A DNA stretch of 64,000 nucleotides from Nageia nagi (lineage: Eukaryota; Pinophyta): positions 35,154,001-35,218,000 of the forward strand of contig JBITNC010000001.1 in NCBI GenBank assembly GCA_050084985.1. Reading direction: 5' to 3'. The position numbers were made by a program, and so were the translations under genes. The notes beneath the pieces are model-generated. The model was not told where the DNA came from and searched no databases. It was given only the letters and a program-made list of their open reading frames with translations. This document shows positions 36,561-47,933 of the stretch, one piece after another (within the stretch, counting starts at the first letter, position 1; each line of letters opens with the position of its first letter).

Positions 36561-37660
36561 CCTTTGACATTCATGGTTTGTGGAGAAGAAATTTTAGCAA
36601 GAGCATTAAGTGAAATTTTGGGAGTATCTTCATTGGTCTTACTAGTTTCAGTGGCCTCTTCCTCTATCTTGACCTCCTCATCATTATATTGGTCATTGGG
36701 AGCATTTGCATTCAATAAGTACAATTTTTGTGTGTACATAGATGGCTTGGTCCAAACTTCTCATCATAATTATAGCAGAGTCCCTTCTTGCGATGCTCTT
36801 CCATTTCTTGTGGGGTTAGCCTCTTAATTTGTAGTGGTCGATCCATTCTTGGAGTTTAAGGATGGGGTGGTGTCCCAAACTATTGTCATCCTTGGTGATG
36901 CTGAGCATTGAACTTATCCTCGACCAACTTTGCCAACCCTATTACCTCCATCATTGTATTAGGTTTAAACATTTTGACTTCAGTCTTAATTTCCTCTTTT
37001 AAGCCACTGATAAAACAACTTTTGAAAAAAGCTTCATCCAACCCTATTGTATGATTTGCAAATTTCTCAAATTAGGTCTAATAGTCTCTTACTATTGATG
37101 TCTATCATAACTTAGTGAGTGCTCCTATGAAGTCCTCAAAAGCAGTTGGCCCAAACCTGACTATTAGTTATTTTATGAATTCCCCCCAATTAGGATGACC
37201 ATTAGTTCTTTCAAACCACTGATACCATTGAACAGCCTCAAGATCTAAATGAAATGAAGTAATGCTAACCTTTTGATCCTCAGAATTTGGTTTAAGGAAA
37301 ATTATTGCTCAAATTGATAGATCCAACTAGTCGGTCCTCTCCATCGAACCTAGGAAAATCAAGCTTAGTTGTTCTTGGAATAATAGATGCCTATGGACCT
37401 GCTTGTTGGTAGGTATTCCTATTTTGATTAGAACTTCCTGCTGATGAAGTTTGTTCCTGTTGTGTTGGTTGTGTTAATGTTTGAATTTGAATTATGTTCC
37501 TATCCAAGGCATTATACTTGAGATTCAATCCTGATAACTTTTCATTCAAATCATCAAACATGTCCTTAAGATTTACTCCTCCCAATGCAGATTTAATCTA
37601 TTGAATCTCTTGGTCTAAATCCTTCAAGGTCGGGTCTTGAGATATTCTCCCTTTAGCCAT
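36561..37660 (-). pseudogene. Element C gag
   Basis: It starts at the ATG at 37660 (MAKGRISQDPTLKDLDQEIQ). After one stop, a 64-codon stretch (37585-37391) reads KDMFDDLNEKLSGLNLKYNA and a Gln/Thr/Ser-rich linker. Then come LDFPRFDGEDRL (about 37350), the start of the gag core, and a decayed middle. Near 36830-36740 the frame reads KKGLCYNYDEKFGPSHLC, a zinc knuckle in which the second Cys reads as Tyr. The protease follows with no clear break, suggesting one gag-pol frame as in other chromoviruses. It has several stops. Confidence 0.8.
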
Positions 37661-38251
37661 TTTTTTTTATTTACACTTTATTTTATTTTATTTTTGGATT
37701 TCTTTTTGCTTTGCTATAAGATACTATGATTCTAAAATCTGAACTTTGAACATTGAACTCTAAGCTCTGAACTGATTTACTGTAGTACCTTATGCCTCCC
37801 AAGTTAATTTTTTTTTTGTTTTTCTATGGAAAAATCAAACTAGGGTAAGGTGTGTTTGCTCTATAGGCCCACATAAACACCCCTCCTATCCAACTTTCAT
37901 AATGAAAGAGGCTACAAAGATGGCTTTTGTGGCGAGTAACTTCCCAAGGCTAACCGCTTACCGGTGCACTACAGTTTACAAATGGTCGATAGATTCCTAC
38001 CTAATTCTAATTTTTTTTCCTAGATGGTCTCTGATATACCTTTCAGTACATGGATTTTGATTCCATATACAAGTTCTATCTAAGGCATGGGTATTGATGA
38101 AGAGTTTTATACACCTCAATTCACACGTAGCTTTATGGGCAAACATGCTTAGCCAAAAATGATAGATCCTTCGTGATATTTTAAAACCCTTGGCATAGGG
38201 TTTCTAGCCTAGAATCTAAAAAAATTCTATAACAGAATGGCCCTAGAAAGA
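37661..38251. other. Untranslated leader of element C
   Basis: Non-coding sequence between primer site and gag on the minus strand. No further feature seen. Confidence 0.6.
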
Positions 38252-38263
38252 GCTCTGATACCA
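38252..38263 (-). other. Primer-binding site of element C
   Basis: TGGTATCAGAGC on the minus strand, two bases inside the 5' LTR. It is an exact match to the complement of the plant initiator-Met tRNA 3' end. Confidence 0.9.
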
Positions 38264-38265
38264 CT

Positions 38266-38647
38266 TATTACAATCCTACTAGATCTTAAATAAAATAATG
38301 CAAAAATAACAAGATTTCTAGCTTTTTAATGAAATAAGAGTAGATCTGCAAACTCATCAATATTCAATAAATAATAGAACTTGAATTTGTAAATGAAAAC
38401 ATTGAATCACAATAGCTTTATTGAATAAGAGCTGAATCACTGGTCACTTCGAGGGGGCTTCCTACTTACACTTCAAATCCAAAAATATGAGCTGAATGAT
38501 GACATTCTCAAGTTGTACAACATCTTTATATGATACTAACCCTAACCCTAATCCACCCTACTAATAATTATGGTATTCACATTACAATCCGTTACATAAT
38601 AAGTATAATACTAATATAATTAAATGTTAGGATGTGGGATCCTAACA
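38266..38647 (-). repeat. 5' LTR of element C
   Basis: Aligns with 32858-33241 along its whole length and carries the same start palindrome (38625-38647) and the CCCTAA pair (38536-38552). The promoter is not obvious by eye. Confidence 0.9.
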
Positions 38648-38652
38648 GTTGT

Positions 38653-39960
38653 CTAATCACCTTATTGCAAAATGAGATCTAGCTATTAGCATTGGCCACA
38701 TTGAAACCTTCAAAAACATCCATCCTTACTCCTTTCTCAGCAATAAACAAAGCATTAATGAAGTTGTGAGATGCCCCTCCATCGATAAGAATAGTCACTT
38801 CTTCTCCTAGAGCTCTTCCCTAAATGCATAATGTGGGCCAATGGGGTGCTCCACTAATGGTGGCCAAGGTGCTGTGAGTGGAAAACTCTTCCACAAATTT
38901 TGAAATGCTCCATAGATCTAATTTAGGTTCCTCCATATCCACTACCTCTACATAACTAAGCTACACCTTCCCATTGTAGTGATGGCCTGGCTCCCATGAT
39001 CCTCTATAGACAAAGCACATTTTCCTTCTTCTCATTTCATAATGTGATATCTTCTGATCCCTCTATGTTTGCTCTAACAGCCATGCATTTCTCCTTGGTG
39101 GAGATGTGAGCCTTCCTTGGCTCCCATTCATTTTACTTACTAGCACAATTTGTTGCTAGGGTGGCTACGTCCTTCCTTGATTACTCTTTCCTTAGATTAG
39201 ATAGGTTGATTCAAGTGCTACAACCCTTCTGATTGCCTAATCAAGATCATTTGGCTCAAATGCTTTGATAGATGCTCTGATATTTTCATTCAAACCTTCC
39301 ATGAACATAGCCATCCTTCTAGCTTATGAAAAATCTAAAACCATAATAGAAACATTCATAAACTCATCTACATATTCTTCAACTATACCTTTCTATTGGA
39401 TCTTGGTGAGCTCATGGAAGTAACTTTCTTCAATCTTCTTTTCTAAACATTTCAGCAACCTTTGGCAAAATTCATCAAAAGTTGAGATCTATTCATGCCC
39501 CAACATTTTCAATCCATGGTGCCACCACTCATAGTCTCATCCCTTTAGGTAGAGTGTGGCAAAGTGTATGGCCTCATCTTTTTCCATGGAATTGAAATAT
39601 AGGTACATTTGGAGTTGGTGAATCCATCCTCTTACCAAGATCCCTACACCTCCATCAAATTTCTCTAATTGGATCTTCTATAATGGCTCCTTAAAGATAG
39701 GTGGGCATCCTCCTTATCCTCCCTCCAATTGTCCATGAAATTCTTGGAAAGATATGATGTTTTTGTACTCTACTAGTTTGGTCATGTACTCATCGAACAA
39801 TTAGTCGAGCCTCTCCTGATGTCCCTGATAGATCTCCTCTAGATCTTCCTCTTTTCTAAAAAGAGGCTTAGGTGGAATAGGTACAAACTTCTGGTAATGA
39901 GATATAGCCCCAGATGAGCTCTCTCCTTGGCCATTTATATTCTCCTAGCTAGGTGGTGGA
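38653..39960 (-). pseudogene. Element D gag and first half of protease
   Basis: From 39850 on the minus strand, LEEIYQGHQERLD starts a helical gag N-terminus. At 39670-39250 the gag core is plain: EKFDGGVGILVRGWIHQLQM, YFNSMEKDEAIHFATLYLKG, EWWHHGLKML, FDEFCQRLLKCLEKKIEESY and MAMFMEGLNENIRASIKAFE. A zinc knuckle at about 39020-38970 reads CFVYRGSWEPGHHYNGK, with both the second and fourth Zn ligands changed to Tyr. The protease begins at about 38795 with EEVTILIDGGASHNFINALF, whose Asp-Gly-Gly active site is intact. The frame stops at the element C duplication and resumes at 32852. The 5' end of gag and the leader adjoin a deletion. Confidence 0.82.
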
Positions 39961-39997
39961 GTCTGGTTCCCTCTTTGGGATGTGAGTATTTACAATT

Positions 39998-40539
39998 GCT
40001 TAGGTAAGAACTCCTCCACACTAGCTTGAGCTCTCCCACTAAGCTAGCTAAAAAGCTACAACTCCACTAGTACTAACCCCTAGAAAGAGATAAACTTTGA
40101 TGATCTTCAAGCATGCTCCAAATGATGCATCACATCTCCTTTTATAACAATATCTCTCATACCTTGCAATCACCCAAAGTGCAACATCCCTCTTCTGGTG
40201 TCTTAGGATGACAAATTAAATCATCTAGGGACCTAGGAAGCCCAATGTCCCACAATGGTTGCCTAAAGATGCCAAATTACAAGATCAATGGCTCATAAAT
40301 GCAACATCCCATTATGAGAGATTAATATTGCATTAATTACAAATAATTGAGATAGATTAATTAAATAAAATCCAAGGTTGAGTGCCTCAAGGGTCTCTTT
40401 AGCCTTGGTTACAGAAATAAATACAAAATATTAATAAAATACTACTAAATTAATTTATTTTTGGTTTCTCCTCCTTTGCCATGAACGTCACACTCCAAGA
40501 GGAGAGAAAGTGGACATTTTTCAAATTTGGGGACATTAC
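39998..40539 (-). repeat. Truncated 5' LTR of element D
   Basis: Matches 31411-31969 but lacks the half corresponding to 30865-31410. No primer site is present. The break lies in the short tandem block, and gag sequence starts about 40 bases away, so one deletion removed the LTR end, the leader and the gag start. Confidence 0.8.
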
Positions 40540-40544
40540 ATTCT

Positions 40545-41755
40545 CAATATGTATGTATCAAACCTCATGATCAACAAGAGTTCTACTTATGTAATAAATA
40601 TCTTGCTCTTTGTTCATGTCATTATTTTGTACCAACATGATTCCAATAGCAACAATAGTAGCATAAATGTATAAGTGAAATGGATGTGATTGGTGGAATC
40701 AAAATAGGAGGAGATGTAAGGTAATTTTTAATTTACTTAAAGGCCTCTTGGCACTCCTCTTTCCATTCAAATTTAACTCCTTTCTTCAAAAGGTGATTAA
40801 AAGGTTTGCATTTATTTGATAAGTGTGCAATGAATCTATAGATTGCATTAATTTTTCCATATAAAGTTCTTATTTCTTTAAGATTTCAAGGAGGAGGTAT
40901 TTTAGTTATAGCTTTGCTTTTGTTAGGATCAACCTCAATCCCTCTTCTTAAAACAATGTAACCCAAGATTTTACTAGTAACACCAAACACACATTTTTTT
41001 GGATTAAGTTTAAGATTATGCTCAATAAGTCTATCAAAGATCTTCTCTAGAACATCAAGGTGTGTTTCTTTATTTATAGACTTATCCAAAATATCATCTA
41101 CATAGCATTCAACAATTTCACCCATGTAGTCATGAAAGATATATTTCAAGGCATGTTAGTATGTGAAACTTGCATTCTTCAAAACAAAGGGCAAAACCAT
41201 TTAGCAAAAGGTTCCCCAAGGTGTTGTGAAAGCAATTTTATGTTGATGATTTTTTGAAATATGAATTTGATTAGAATCACTAAAACCATCCATGAGTGAG
41301 ATAATTTCATGTTCTACAATTGCATATACAATATTAGCAATGCTAGATAAAGGAAAAACATCTTTTGGATAAGTCTTATTTATGTCTCAAAAATCAATGC
41401 ATATTTGAATTTCTTTAGTTTTCTTATCAATAGGAATAAGATTTGATACCCATGTGGGATAGTTTATAGGTATGATAAATCTAACATCCAAAAGTTTTTG
41501 AATTTCTTCTTTAACAAGGAGTGCAACTTTTGGGTGCATTTTTCTTAATTTTTGCTTTATAGGTTTTACATCTTTTTCAAGGATAAGGTTATGAAAAACT
41601 AGACAAGAGTCTAATCCAAGCATGTCTAAATATATCCAAGAAATTTTTTGAATGTACTTCTTAATAATTTGAATAAATTGATCTTATTCCTCTTAGGTAA
41701 GTTCCAAAGTTGACTCCACTTTGTACGAAGTCATTGAGACTTAGTTTTTTTAATG
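40545..41755 (-). pseudogene. Element E reverse transcriptase and RNase H start
   Basis: On the minus strand the frame begins near 41755 with the acidic linker. Then come LGLDSCLVFHNLILEKD, KPIKQKLRKMHPKVALLVKE, VRFIIPINYPTWVSNLIPI and EIQICIDF (41623-41387). After a decayed part, TPWGTFC precedes HALKYIFHDYMGEIVECYVD. The active site YVDDILDKS is intact at about 41105-41080 in a frame of 87 codons (41149-40886). The thumb reads LKLNPKKCVFGVTSKILGYI. The RNase H start (LLKKGVKFEWKEECQEAF) is at about 40800, and the domain runs into the TTCTC duplication at 40544, continuing at 30859. Confidence 0.85.
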
Positions 41756-42049
41756 TGGGTCTGAGATCTTGGCTAGGCTAAAGATTTCAAGCCTAGCTAG
41801 GATACTAAGAGTAAGGGTCTTAAACCTTGAGATCCTAATCCTTGGGATCTTAGGTCCTAACTAATCACTTATAGCTTCACTCCCAAGATATTAAAATTCC
41901 ATTCTCCTTAGCACAATGGTGACTTAGTAACCCCCATAGTTTGTGCAATCATGATCCTTATCTTGACACTCATGATTCACCCTCCATCCTATCTTTGTAG
42001 CCATTACCATCATTCTCCCTTTGAGGTATAACTTGGAATCTCCCTTCTA

Positions 42050-42275
42050 GTGTTTTTTGATAAAAATGGTTATTTCTATTTAAATTAAGGGTTTTTTGTA
42101 ATTTTTATTTTTTATTTTATCTATATTAAGGGTTTTTTTGGATCAAAATGATTTTTTTTATTTTTTTTTAAATGTAGATTAGGGGTTTACTAGGTAAAAG
42201 ATGATTGTTCTTAGGTTAATTGGGTTAAAATGATTTTTCTTGTATGGTTTAAGAGTTTTTTTCCAAGTAAAAAAT
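42050..42275. repeat. Degenerate tandem repeat, period about 50-60 bases
   Basis: Four loose units share TTAAGGGTTTTTT or TTAGGGGTTTACT, then a GGATCAAAATGATTTTT or GGTTAAAATGATTTTTC word (near 42050, 42110, 42170 and 42215). Confidence 0.55.
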
Positions 42276-42444
42276 ATTTAGAGTCAATATTGAGTTATGT
42301 GTTATGTTATTAAATTTAAAAATAATAAATTAGTATTGGCTAAAATTACAAGTTTCATAGAATAAAGGTGAATTGGCATGGGAAAAAATTACTAGTTTCA
42401 TTTAACTTAATCATTAATCTATGATGATGTTATTTTATACTTGT

Positions 42445-42745
42445 AAATTTCACTTCATCTATTAGCTAGGACTATTCCTCCTTTACTTATTTTCTCACTT
42501 TTAAGGGAAAACATAAATATTATATTGGAAATAAATATTTTATTACATATTTTAATAAATTGATCAATTATTATTTTGAATCTAGTATCTTGAACCATTT
42601 CTATCACTTTAACCAAAAGAGTACAATTATCTATGAATATTAGACCAAGAAATATTGATGGAGATACAAAGTATTTCACTATAATAAATTCATTTTGTCT
42701 ATTATCCAAGACCATTCATCCTTTTCTTATCTCGTCACACTAGAT
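42445..42745. repeat. Diverged direct repeat about 230 bases apart
   Basis: TCTATTAGCTAGGACTATTC near 42455 resembles TCTATTATCCAAGACCATTC near 42697. In both copies this is followed by CTCC or ATCC, TTTACTTAT or TTTTCTTAT, and CTC with CAC. Confidence 0.5.
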
Positions 42746-44149
42746 ACTCCTATTTTATTCTTCTTGTCATGTTGTGAAGAGTAGTGTAGAAGGGCCATTA
42801 AATAGGACTAAGTAAAAATATTATGAATTGTACCCTTTTATCTAGTGTACTTGATTTTATTTAGATCCAAACTTTCCAATGATGCTAAGGAGTTTCTAAA
42901 ATATGTTCACACCAACTCTTTAGTTGATTTTGCTTCAGTAGGATACCCTTTAGTCCTTTAATATTCTACATAATGTATGTCATATTAATGTAACCATAAA
43001 TTTGGGTAAGATCCTTAATTTTACTAATTGTCACAAATATATACCTCCTTCCTTTTCTAATCTTTGTTTCTTTTCTCTCCATTAATTTGATTGGGTATAT
43101 ATTCCATTCTCTTGATGGATTATTGGTCACTTACCTGTGTTATTTTCAAAATGTATTCTAATGGACCCTAGATCTATGTTGAAGTTTGTGAATGAAACAC
43201 TATAATAATATTTTACTAAATTGATCCCTATAGATGATAAGATATATATATCCCTCATATTTTATTTTTTTAAATAACTTTTTGTTTGTTATATAGTATT
43301 AGCATATGAGCTACTAGATAGGGCTAGTAAGTCCATGTCTTTCCTTTGCATATTATGCTATTTTCATATTTGGGAAATAGGTTTCTAATAATATTTCAAA
43401 TTCCATCATATCCTATTTTCATCCAATGTAAACAAGATTTATAATTTACATTTCTCACCTATATAATGAAAATGGTAATTTAAGGAATGATATTATATGA
43501 ATACTTTAACTAGTCTATGAAACATATAGAAAATCATCATCTACTAATTGTTCTCTACTGGACCCCCCTTAGGATATAAAATTTGTTGTCATCATAGCCT
43601 CTATCAAATTTTGGGATAATTTATTTTTAAAATTACTTTGATGTAAAGATTATGGGTTTCAAAATGGATTATCCATTAACACCCTCAATGTCTAATGGTC
43701 CCCTATTTAAAATATTTATATAGTTCTCCATAATTTAGCTAGGTCCCATAGGTTCATGTGCATAACATTTATACAAGTTCTAAGACCTAGGAATGGCTTC
43801 CTTAGGATGAATTTAAGAATACATTTTATATAAAAGTATCAAAAAAAGGAAAATTATAAGGTCATCAAGAAGAAACTATATTATTACATTCTATCTATAA
43901 AGTATATAAATTATATATTTTAAAATTATGAAGCCTTTATGTTTTTCATCTAGGCCTTTAGGAATATCTAAAGCTTTGTTATTATTTCATATTGCATGTT
44001 TAAAATGTTTTTTTATTATGACATAGATGTTCAATGAATATTTTATTATTAGCTTGATCGAGTGTTAATTTAAGTTTCATTTTTGACTTTAATTTAATGT
44101 TGCCTAGATTTGAACTAGATTTTTAGGACTTATAGATTTAAATTTAATG

Positions 44150-45178
44150 TATTTATTTATTATTCTAATTTTAATTCATGCAAGTGACATTTTGTATATG
44201 TCCCTATATCCATCCCAAAATAACCCACCTATGGGCCATGATCCTCAAGATTCCCCATTACCTGAGTATTCTTGCTTGCAAGAAAATAAAGTTGATAATA
44301 TCATCTCCATTCAAGGTAGAATTAAGGAGATACTACAATATAGGGTTATCTGCCCCACCTTTTATAATTTGTAACTTTAATGAAAACTATAGCTGATATA
44401 ATTACATCCATATATCAGACCATAGGTGATTTCTAGTCACATAGAGAGGAGAAGAGGAGGTTTTATAATGATGGCCTATATCAAATAAAGATTGATAAGA
44501 CTTTTATCATTACAAAAAGAGATTTAGACAATATTTTAGGAATCCTAGTAATGGAGAACCAATGACATCCACCTAAAAAAAATTTATTTTTTGGTGTAGG
44601 CATGATGAGATCATTGAGCATTTTTGGGATTAATAGTGGATGGTATTTAATCATCCACTACATAATGGTGCAAGTGATGTGCCAATTTATTTCATCAATT
44701 TTTATGGTGGAGTTTGTTATTGGGAAAAAATCCTAATTATTTTGATATTCAACCATTTCATGGTGTTAGTATGGGTAGTTCATAGTAGAGGCTAGGGATA
44801 TAGATTGATCTTAGATGATATATTCATGATTCACCTCTTGTTATTCCTCTTAGAGATTATGTAACCCCAAATGTCCATCATTCAGCCATGGTTTCAACCC
44901 TTGGATCATTGAGTCAGCTTATGGGGAACCTCACTAAACAAGTTACCAATATGGAAGCTAAATTCATTAAGGTTGGAGGTGATGACTTAGGACTTGGTGG
45001 ATTTGGAGGGACTAGTAGCTCGCCTATATCTATGTTTCATAGATGTAGTATTTTCCATGTGATATATCATGGATCATCCATAACATCATATGCAAGAGGA
45101 TATATACATATGTTATTTGGTGATATTGATCATGAGGCATATAGTTCATTTGCATCTTCAAGTGATAGAGATTAGCAT
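44150..45178 (+). pseudogene. Possible unidentified coding remnant
   Basis: I do not recognise it. 44147-44371 has an open frame with PSQNNPPMGHDPQDSPLPEY. 44888-45172 has one of 95 codons with LGSLSQLMGNLTKQVTNMEA, then a Gly-rich GGDDLGLGGFGG. Between them HPLHNGASDVPIYFINFYGG is readable near 44650-44705. The residue mix is more protein-like than the surroundings, but no motif decides a family, and chance cannot be ruled out. Confidence 0.2.
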
Positions 45179-45399
45179 ATTAATTCCCTTGGTAGATAGA
45201 TGCATGAGATACATTTTGACATCTAGGGAGGTCACATGATATCACTTAGTGATCCTTTATAGTATGAGGTGGACCCATACATGGTATGTATTAATAATGT
45301 TTACTTTTAAATTTTATAATTATGTAATTCATATGTGTAAACCAAATTATAAAATTTTAATAATTTGAATTTTTATATATATGTACTTGTAGGTTGACA

Positions 45400-45780
45400 A
45401 CACTTTTATGATGTATATGTTTATTGATACACTTTTATACTCATGAGGTGCATGGATCATATGTACAATCTATAGTGGTTGACACTTCAACCTCTTAGCA
45501 TCCATTCATTGTAATTTATAATGATTTTTTTATTAAGTGTTTGATAGATATGGTTATAAATATATAATGATTAAGTTTAACCTTTTAAAGTTTCTTTTAA
45601 TCTCTTGTAGATCTTGGTTGATATAATTTTTTATCATGAGGTGCATGAATCATCAAAGTGGTCTATAGTGGTTGAGCCTTCAATCTCTAGCATGATATCA
45701 TGGTTATTTATAATACATTTTAATGTACTGTGTACATAGATATGATAATTTATAATGATTAAGTTTCTAACTCTAAATTT
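45400..45780. repeat. Two-copy tandem repeat, period about 190 bases
   Basis: TCATGAGGTGCATGGATCAT (45441) recurs as TCATGAGGTGCATGAATCAT (45634), followed in both by CTATAGTGGTTGA, then CTTCAACCTCT or CTTCAATCTCT and AGCAT. ATAATGATTAAGTTT ends both copies (45564 and 45752). Confidence 0.85.
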
Positions 45781-45977
45781 ATTTATTTTATACAACATGA
45801 GAGAGTTCCATGTGATACATCATATGGAAAAAGAAGAGTATATACTATGACCCTTCACCTAATTAGGACTAGTTTGATAAATAGATAGGTGGATGGATTT
45901 ATAGATGTACATTTTTATTTTTTGACTACATTTGGACTAGATGGACTATATATTCTTATTATTTTGATACTAGTATG

Positions 45978-46015
<38 letters not shown>

Positions 46016-46052
46016 TATTTGTGTTTTTTGTGTGTGTGTGTGTGTGTGTGTG
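45978..46052. repeat. (AT)n and (TG)n microsatellites
   Basis: An alternating TA run at 45978-46012 and a TG run at 46029-46052 are separated by a short AT-rich spacer. Confidence 0.95.
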
Positions 46053-46130
46053 TTGTGTTGATTGATATGCTTAATTCCTAGCATAGATGTTTCATTTATT
46101 GATAAGATTAATTTATGTTTATGTTTATAT

Positions 46131-46516
46131 TTGGATGTAATTAAAGGTGAATTAAGTAACAAGATACTTTGAATAATGAATAAAACCTTTTTATTAAAAC
46201 TAGATTAAATAATATATACTAATCATATAACTCACTTTATCTAGCAAAAAAATATAGAACCAAATACTTGGACGATGACTCACTTTATCAAGCATGTCAA
46301 AGGATAAAAAATGAGATCATATAACATTAAAAAAAATACCTATATAAGAGCATATAAATTGAATTAGAATATATTATGCAATTTATTTTAAGGTAGTACA
46401 ATTCAAAAGATAAAATATTATGCAAAATATTTGGATGTTTAATTAAAGGTGGATTAGGTAACAATATACTTTGAATAATGAATTGTACAACCTTTTTGCT
46501 AAAACTAGACTAAATT
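46131..46516. repeat. Two-copy direct repeat, period 300 bases
   Basis: TTGGATGTAATTAAAGGTG (46131) and TTGGATGTTTAATTAAAGGTG (46431) each begin a block of about 80 bases that continues with AAGATACTTTGAATAATGAA or AATATACTTTGAATAATGAA and ends in AAAACTAGACTAAAT or its variant. Confidence 0.85.
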
Positions 46517-46711
46517 GCAACCTTATGGTGTATGTAAACTATGTAATATGATAAAGACCTAATAATGTCTAACTTATAAAGATTTATAGATGGGTAAAGT
46601 TATGGAGGGAATAAATCATTGGTAAGAACAAGAGATATATATTTGAGGATGAAGCATGGTTAAAATTGAAACTTATTTAAAATCAAATGACTATAGAATG
46701 TACAAGATATT

Positions 46712-46980
46712 TGTTATGATCCCAAAGGACCATAAATGAATTATACCTTATTCCTACAAAAATACACTAATTCTACACTAATGAATCACTTGCACCAATT
46801 TTTAGGGGGGCACATCCTTGAGAATCACTTCTCACATAAAACTCAACTCATTCTTCTCTTATATCATAATAATAGGGATTCCCCCTATAAATAGCTTTTA
46901 CAACATAAGTAACCCAATGCATAATGCATATGGAACTAAACACAAGTACTATTCTTAATATATTTTATGGGGTCATAACA
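46712..46980 (-). mobile_element. Short minus-strand LTR with polypurine tract
   Basis: 269 bases with inverted ends TGTTATGATCCC and GGGGTCATAACA. It is followed on the + side by TTGCCACCCCATT (46981-46993), on the minus strand a polypurine tract AATGGGGTGGCAA like that of element C. It is therefore the 3' LTR of a minus-oriented gypsy element whose body to the right is not recognisable as protein. No matching 5' LTR was found. Confidence 0.65.
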
Positions 46981-47179
46981 TTGCCACCCCATTGAATATT
47001 CCTAATACATGTTATGGAGTCATAAAATATTATAATAAATTAAATTACAATGATAGTTATCATGTGTACTCTTTAAATAGTCAGGTACATAAGGTTTTAA
47101 ATTAAAAGTAAAGGAGTAAAATATTCTCTCTACTAATAAAGTTCAAAGGAAATCTTGAGTGGTGATCAATTGGGAGGAG

Positions 47180-47460
47180 GTAAATATTTAGGTTGTGAGG
47201 TTAAGGATTAATATTTAGGTTTTAGCTAGGGTTAGGAGTTATAGTTTAAGGTTTTAAGGGTTAAAGATACTTGGGTTGTGGTTTAGGAATTAAAGTTATG
47301 GTTAAGGTATATTCAACCTTTAAGAGATCTAGGTTTGAGATAAGTCCATTTAGGGTTAAAGAAACTAGGATTAAGTGTTAAGGTTTATAAAACTTAAGTT
47401 AAAGGTATTATTTAGGGATTAGGGTTTAAGTGTTATTATTTAGGGATTAAGGGTTATGCT
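47180..47460. repeat. Degenerate TTTAGGG-like stretch
   Basis: A run of G-rich words on the + strand, such as TTTAGG, TAGGGTTAGG, TTAAGGGTTAAAG, TTTAGGGATTAGGGTTTAAG and TTTAGGGATTAAGGGTT. They recall the plant telomere unit TTTAGGG but with irregular spacing. It may be an eroded interstitial telomeric repeat or a chance low-complexity block. Confidence 0.45.
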
Positions 47461-47933
47461 AAGACCCTAAAATGTTTTTTGGCTAAAATTATTTTTTATC
47501 TCTAAATATTTTTTAACACTAAAATTATTCAAGGGGAGAAGGAGAAGCGTAAGGAAAGAAGGGGATGGGTAAAGGAAGAAATATATTAGATATATCCTCA
47601 AAAATAACTAATTCCACTCATGATTATATATTGTAGACATGTCCTCACAAATAACTAATCCCACTTGATTATAAATTAGACATGTCCTCATAAATAACTA
47701 AAATATAATTAAATAAATACATACATAATGGATATAAATATCATCACAAAATAGCCTAAAATAAAATATCATCATGCAATATACATCATAAATCAATTTA
47801 ACATGTCAAAATGCCTAATTTCTATCAAAAATATCTTTGTAATCATGAATAAATCATATTCAGATTGGGTACAAATCCAAAATGATAGGTGGTATCAAGA
47901 GACACTGTTTAATGATTCAAAATAAATAATTCA

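Larger units (their letters stand above)
32858..38647 (-). mobile_element. Element C: chromodomain Ty3/gypsy retrotransposon
   Basis: Two short LTRs (384 and 382 bases) and a perfect GTTGT duplication (32853-32857 and 38648-38652). The primer site TGGTATCAGAGC matches the initiator-Met tRNA. The order is gag, protease, RT, RNase H, integrase and chromodomain. By hand count the LTRs differ by about two dozen substitutions and three short indels, near 94% identity, the closest pair in the window. It is therefore the youngest full insertion here. It lies inside the protease of element D. Confidence 0.9.
30865..40539 (-). mobile_element. Element D: gypsy element with gag and protease only
   Basis: The ends are TGTAATATCCCC at 30865 and GGGGACATTACA at 40539, and TTCTC flanks both sides (30860-30864 and 40540-40544), a perfect duplication. 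The left LTR is 1105 bases. The right one keeps only 542. The gag and protease lie on the minus strand, and element C sits inside the protease. After the protease no RT, RNase H or integrase can be read before the polypurine tract, so pol has been deleted or was never there. It is inserted in the RNase H of element E. Confidence 0.85.
12730..41755 (-). mobile_element. Element E: dismembered Tat-like gypsy element hosting the nest
   Basis: The pieces, read on the minus strand, are RT (41755-40545), first RNase H continuing across element D (40545 to 30859), second RNase H, integrase (to 28790), a Lys-rich integrase tail across element A (19385-19251), a long untranslated region with an antisense PMD gene (15243-16515 on +), a polypurine tract (14313-14327) and a putative 3' LTR. 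Removing element D rejoins the RNase H frame through the duplicated TTCTC. Removing element A rejoins the integrase tail in one frame. Gag and the 5' LTR were not found beyond 41755. Linking the PMD and LTR end to the pol part is inference from order and strand. Confidence 0.55.
41756..44140. other. AT-rich region without a recognised gene
   Basis: Upstream of the element E RT on its strand, where gag would be expected, but none is readable. An 86-codon minus frame (42715-42455) shows no known domain. The stretch has GATCTT/GATCCT-rich words near 41765-41850 and internal repeats listed separately. Confidence 0.5.

Noticed and set aside
36474-36827. 117-codon + strand frame
   Set aside because: It is antisense to the element C gag zinc knuckle and protease, which are well supported.
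41756-44140. Gag of element E
   Set aside because: Expected here by order, but no gag core or zinc knuckle could be read on the minus strand. It is not called.
46712-46980. Solo LTR or MITE with target duplication
   Set aside because: The bases on the two sides (ATATT and TTGCC) do not match, and a polypurine tract adjoins one side, which fits a 3' LTR of a longer element better.
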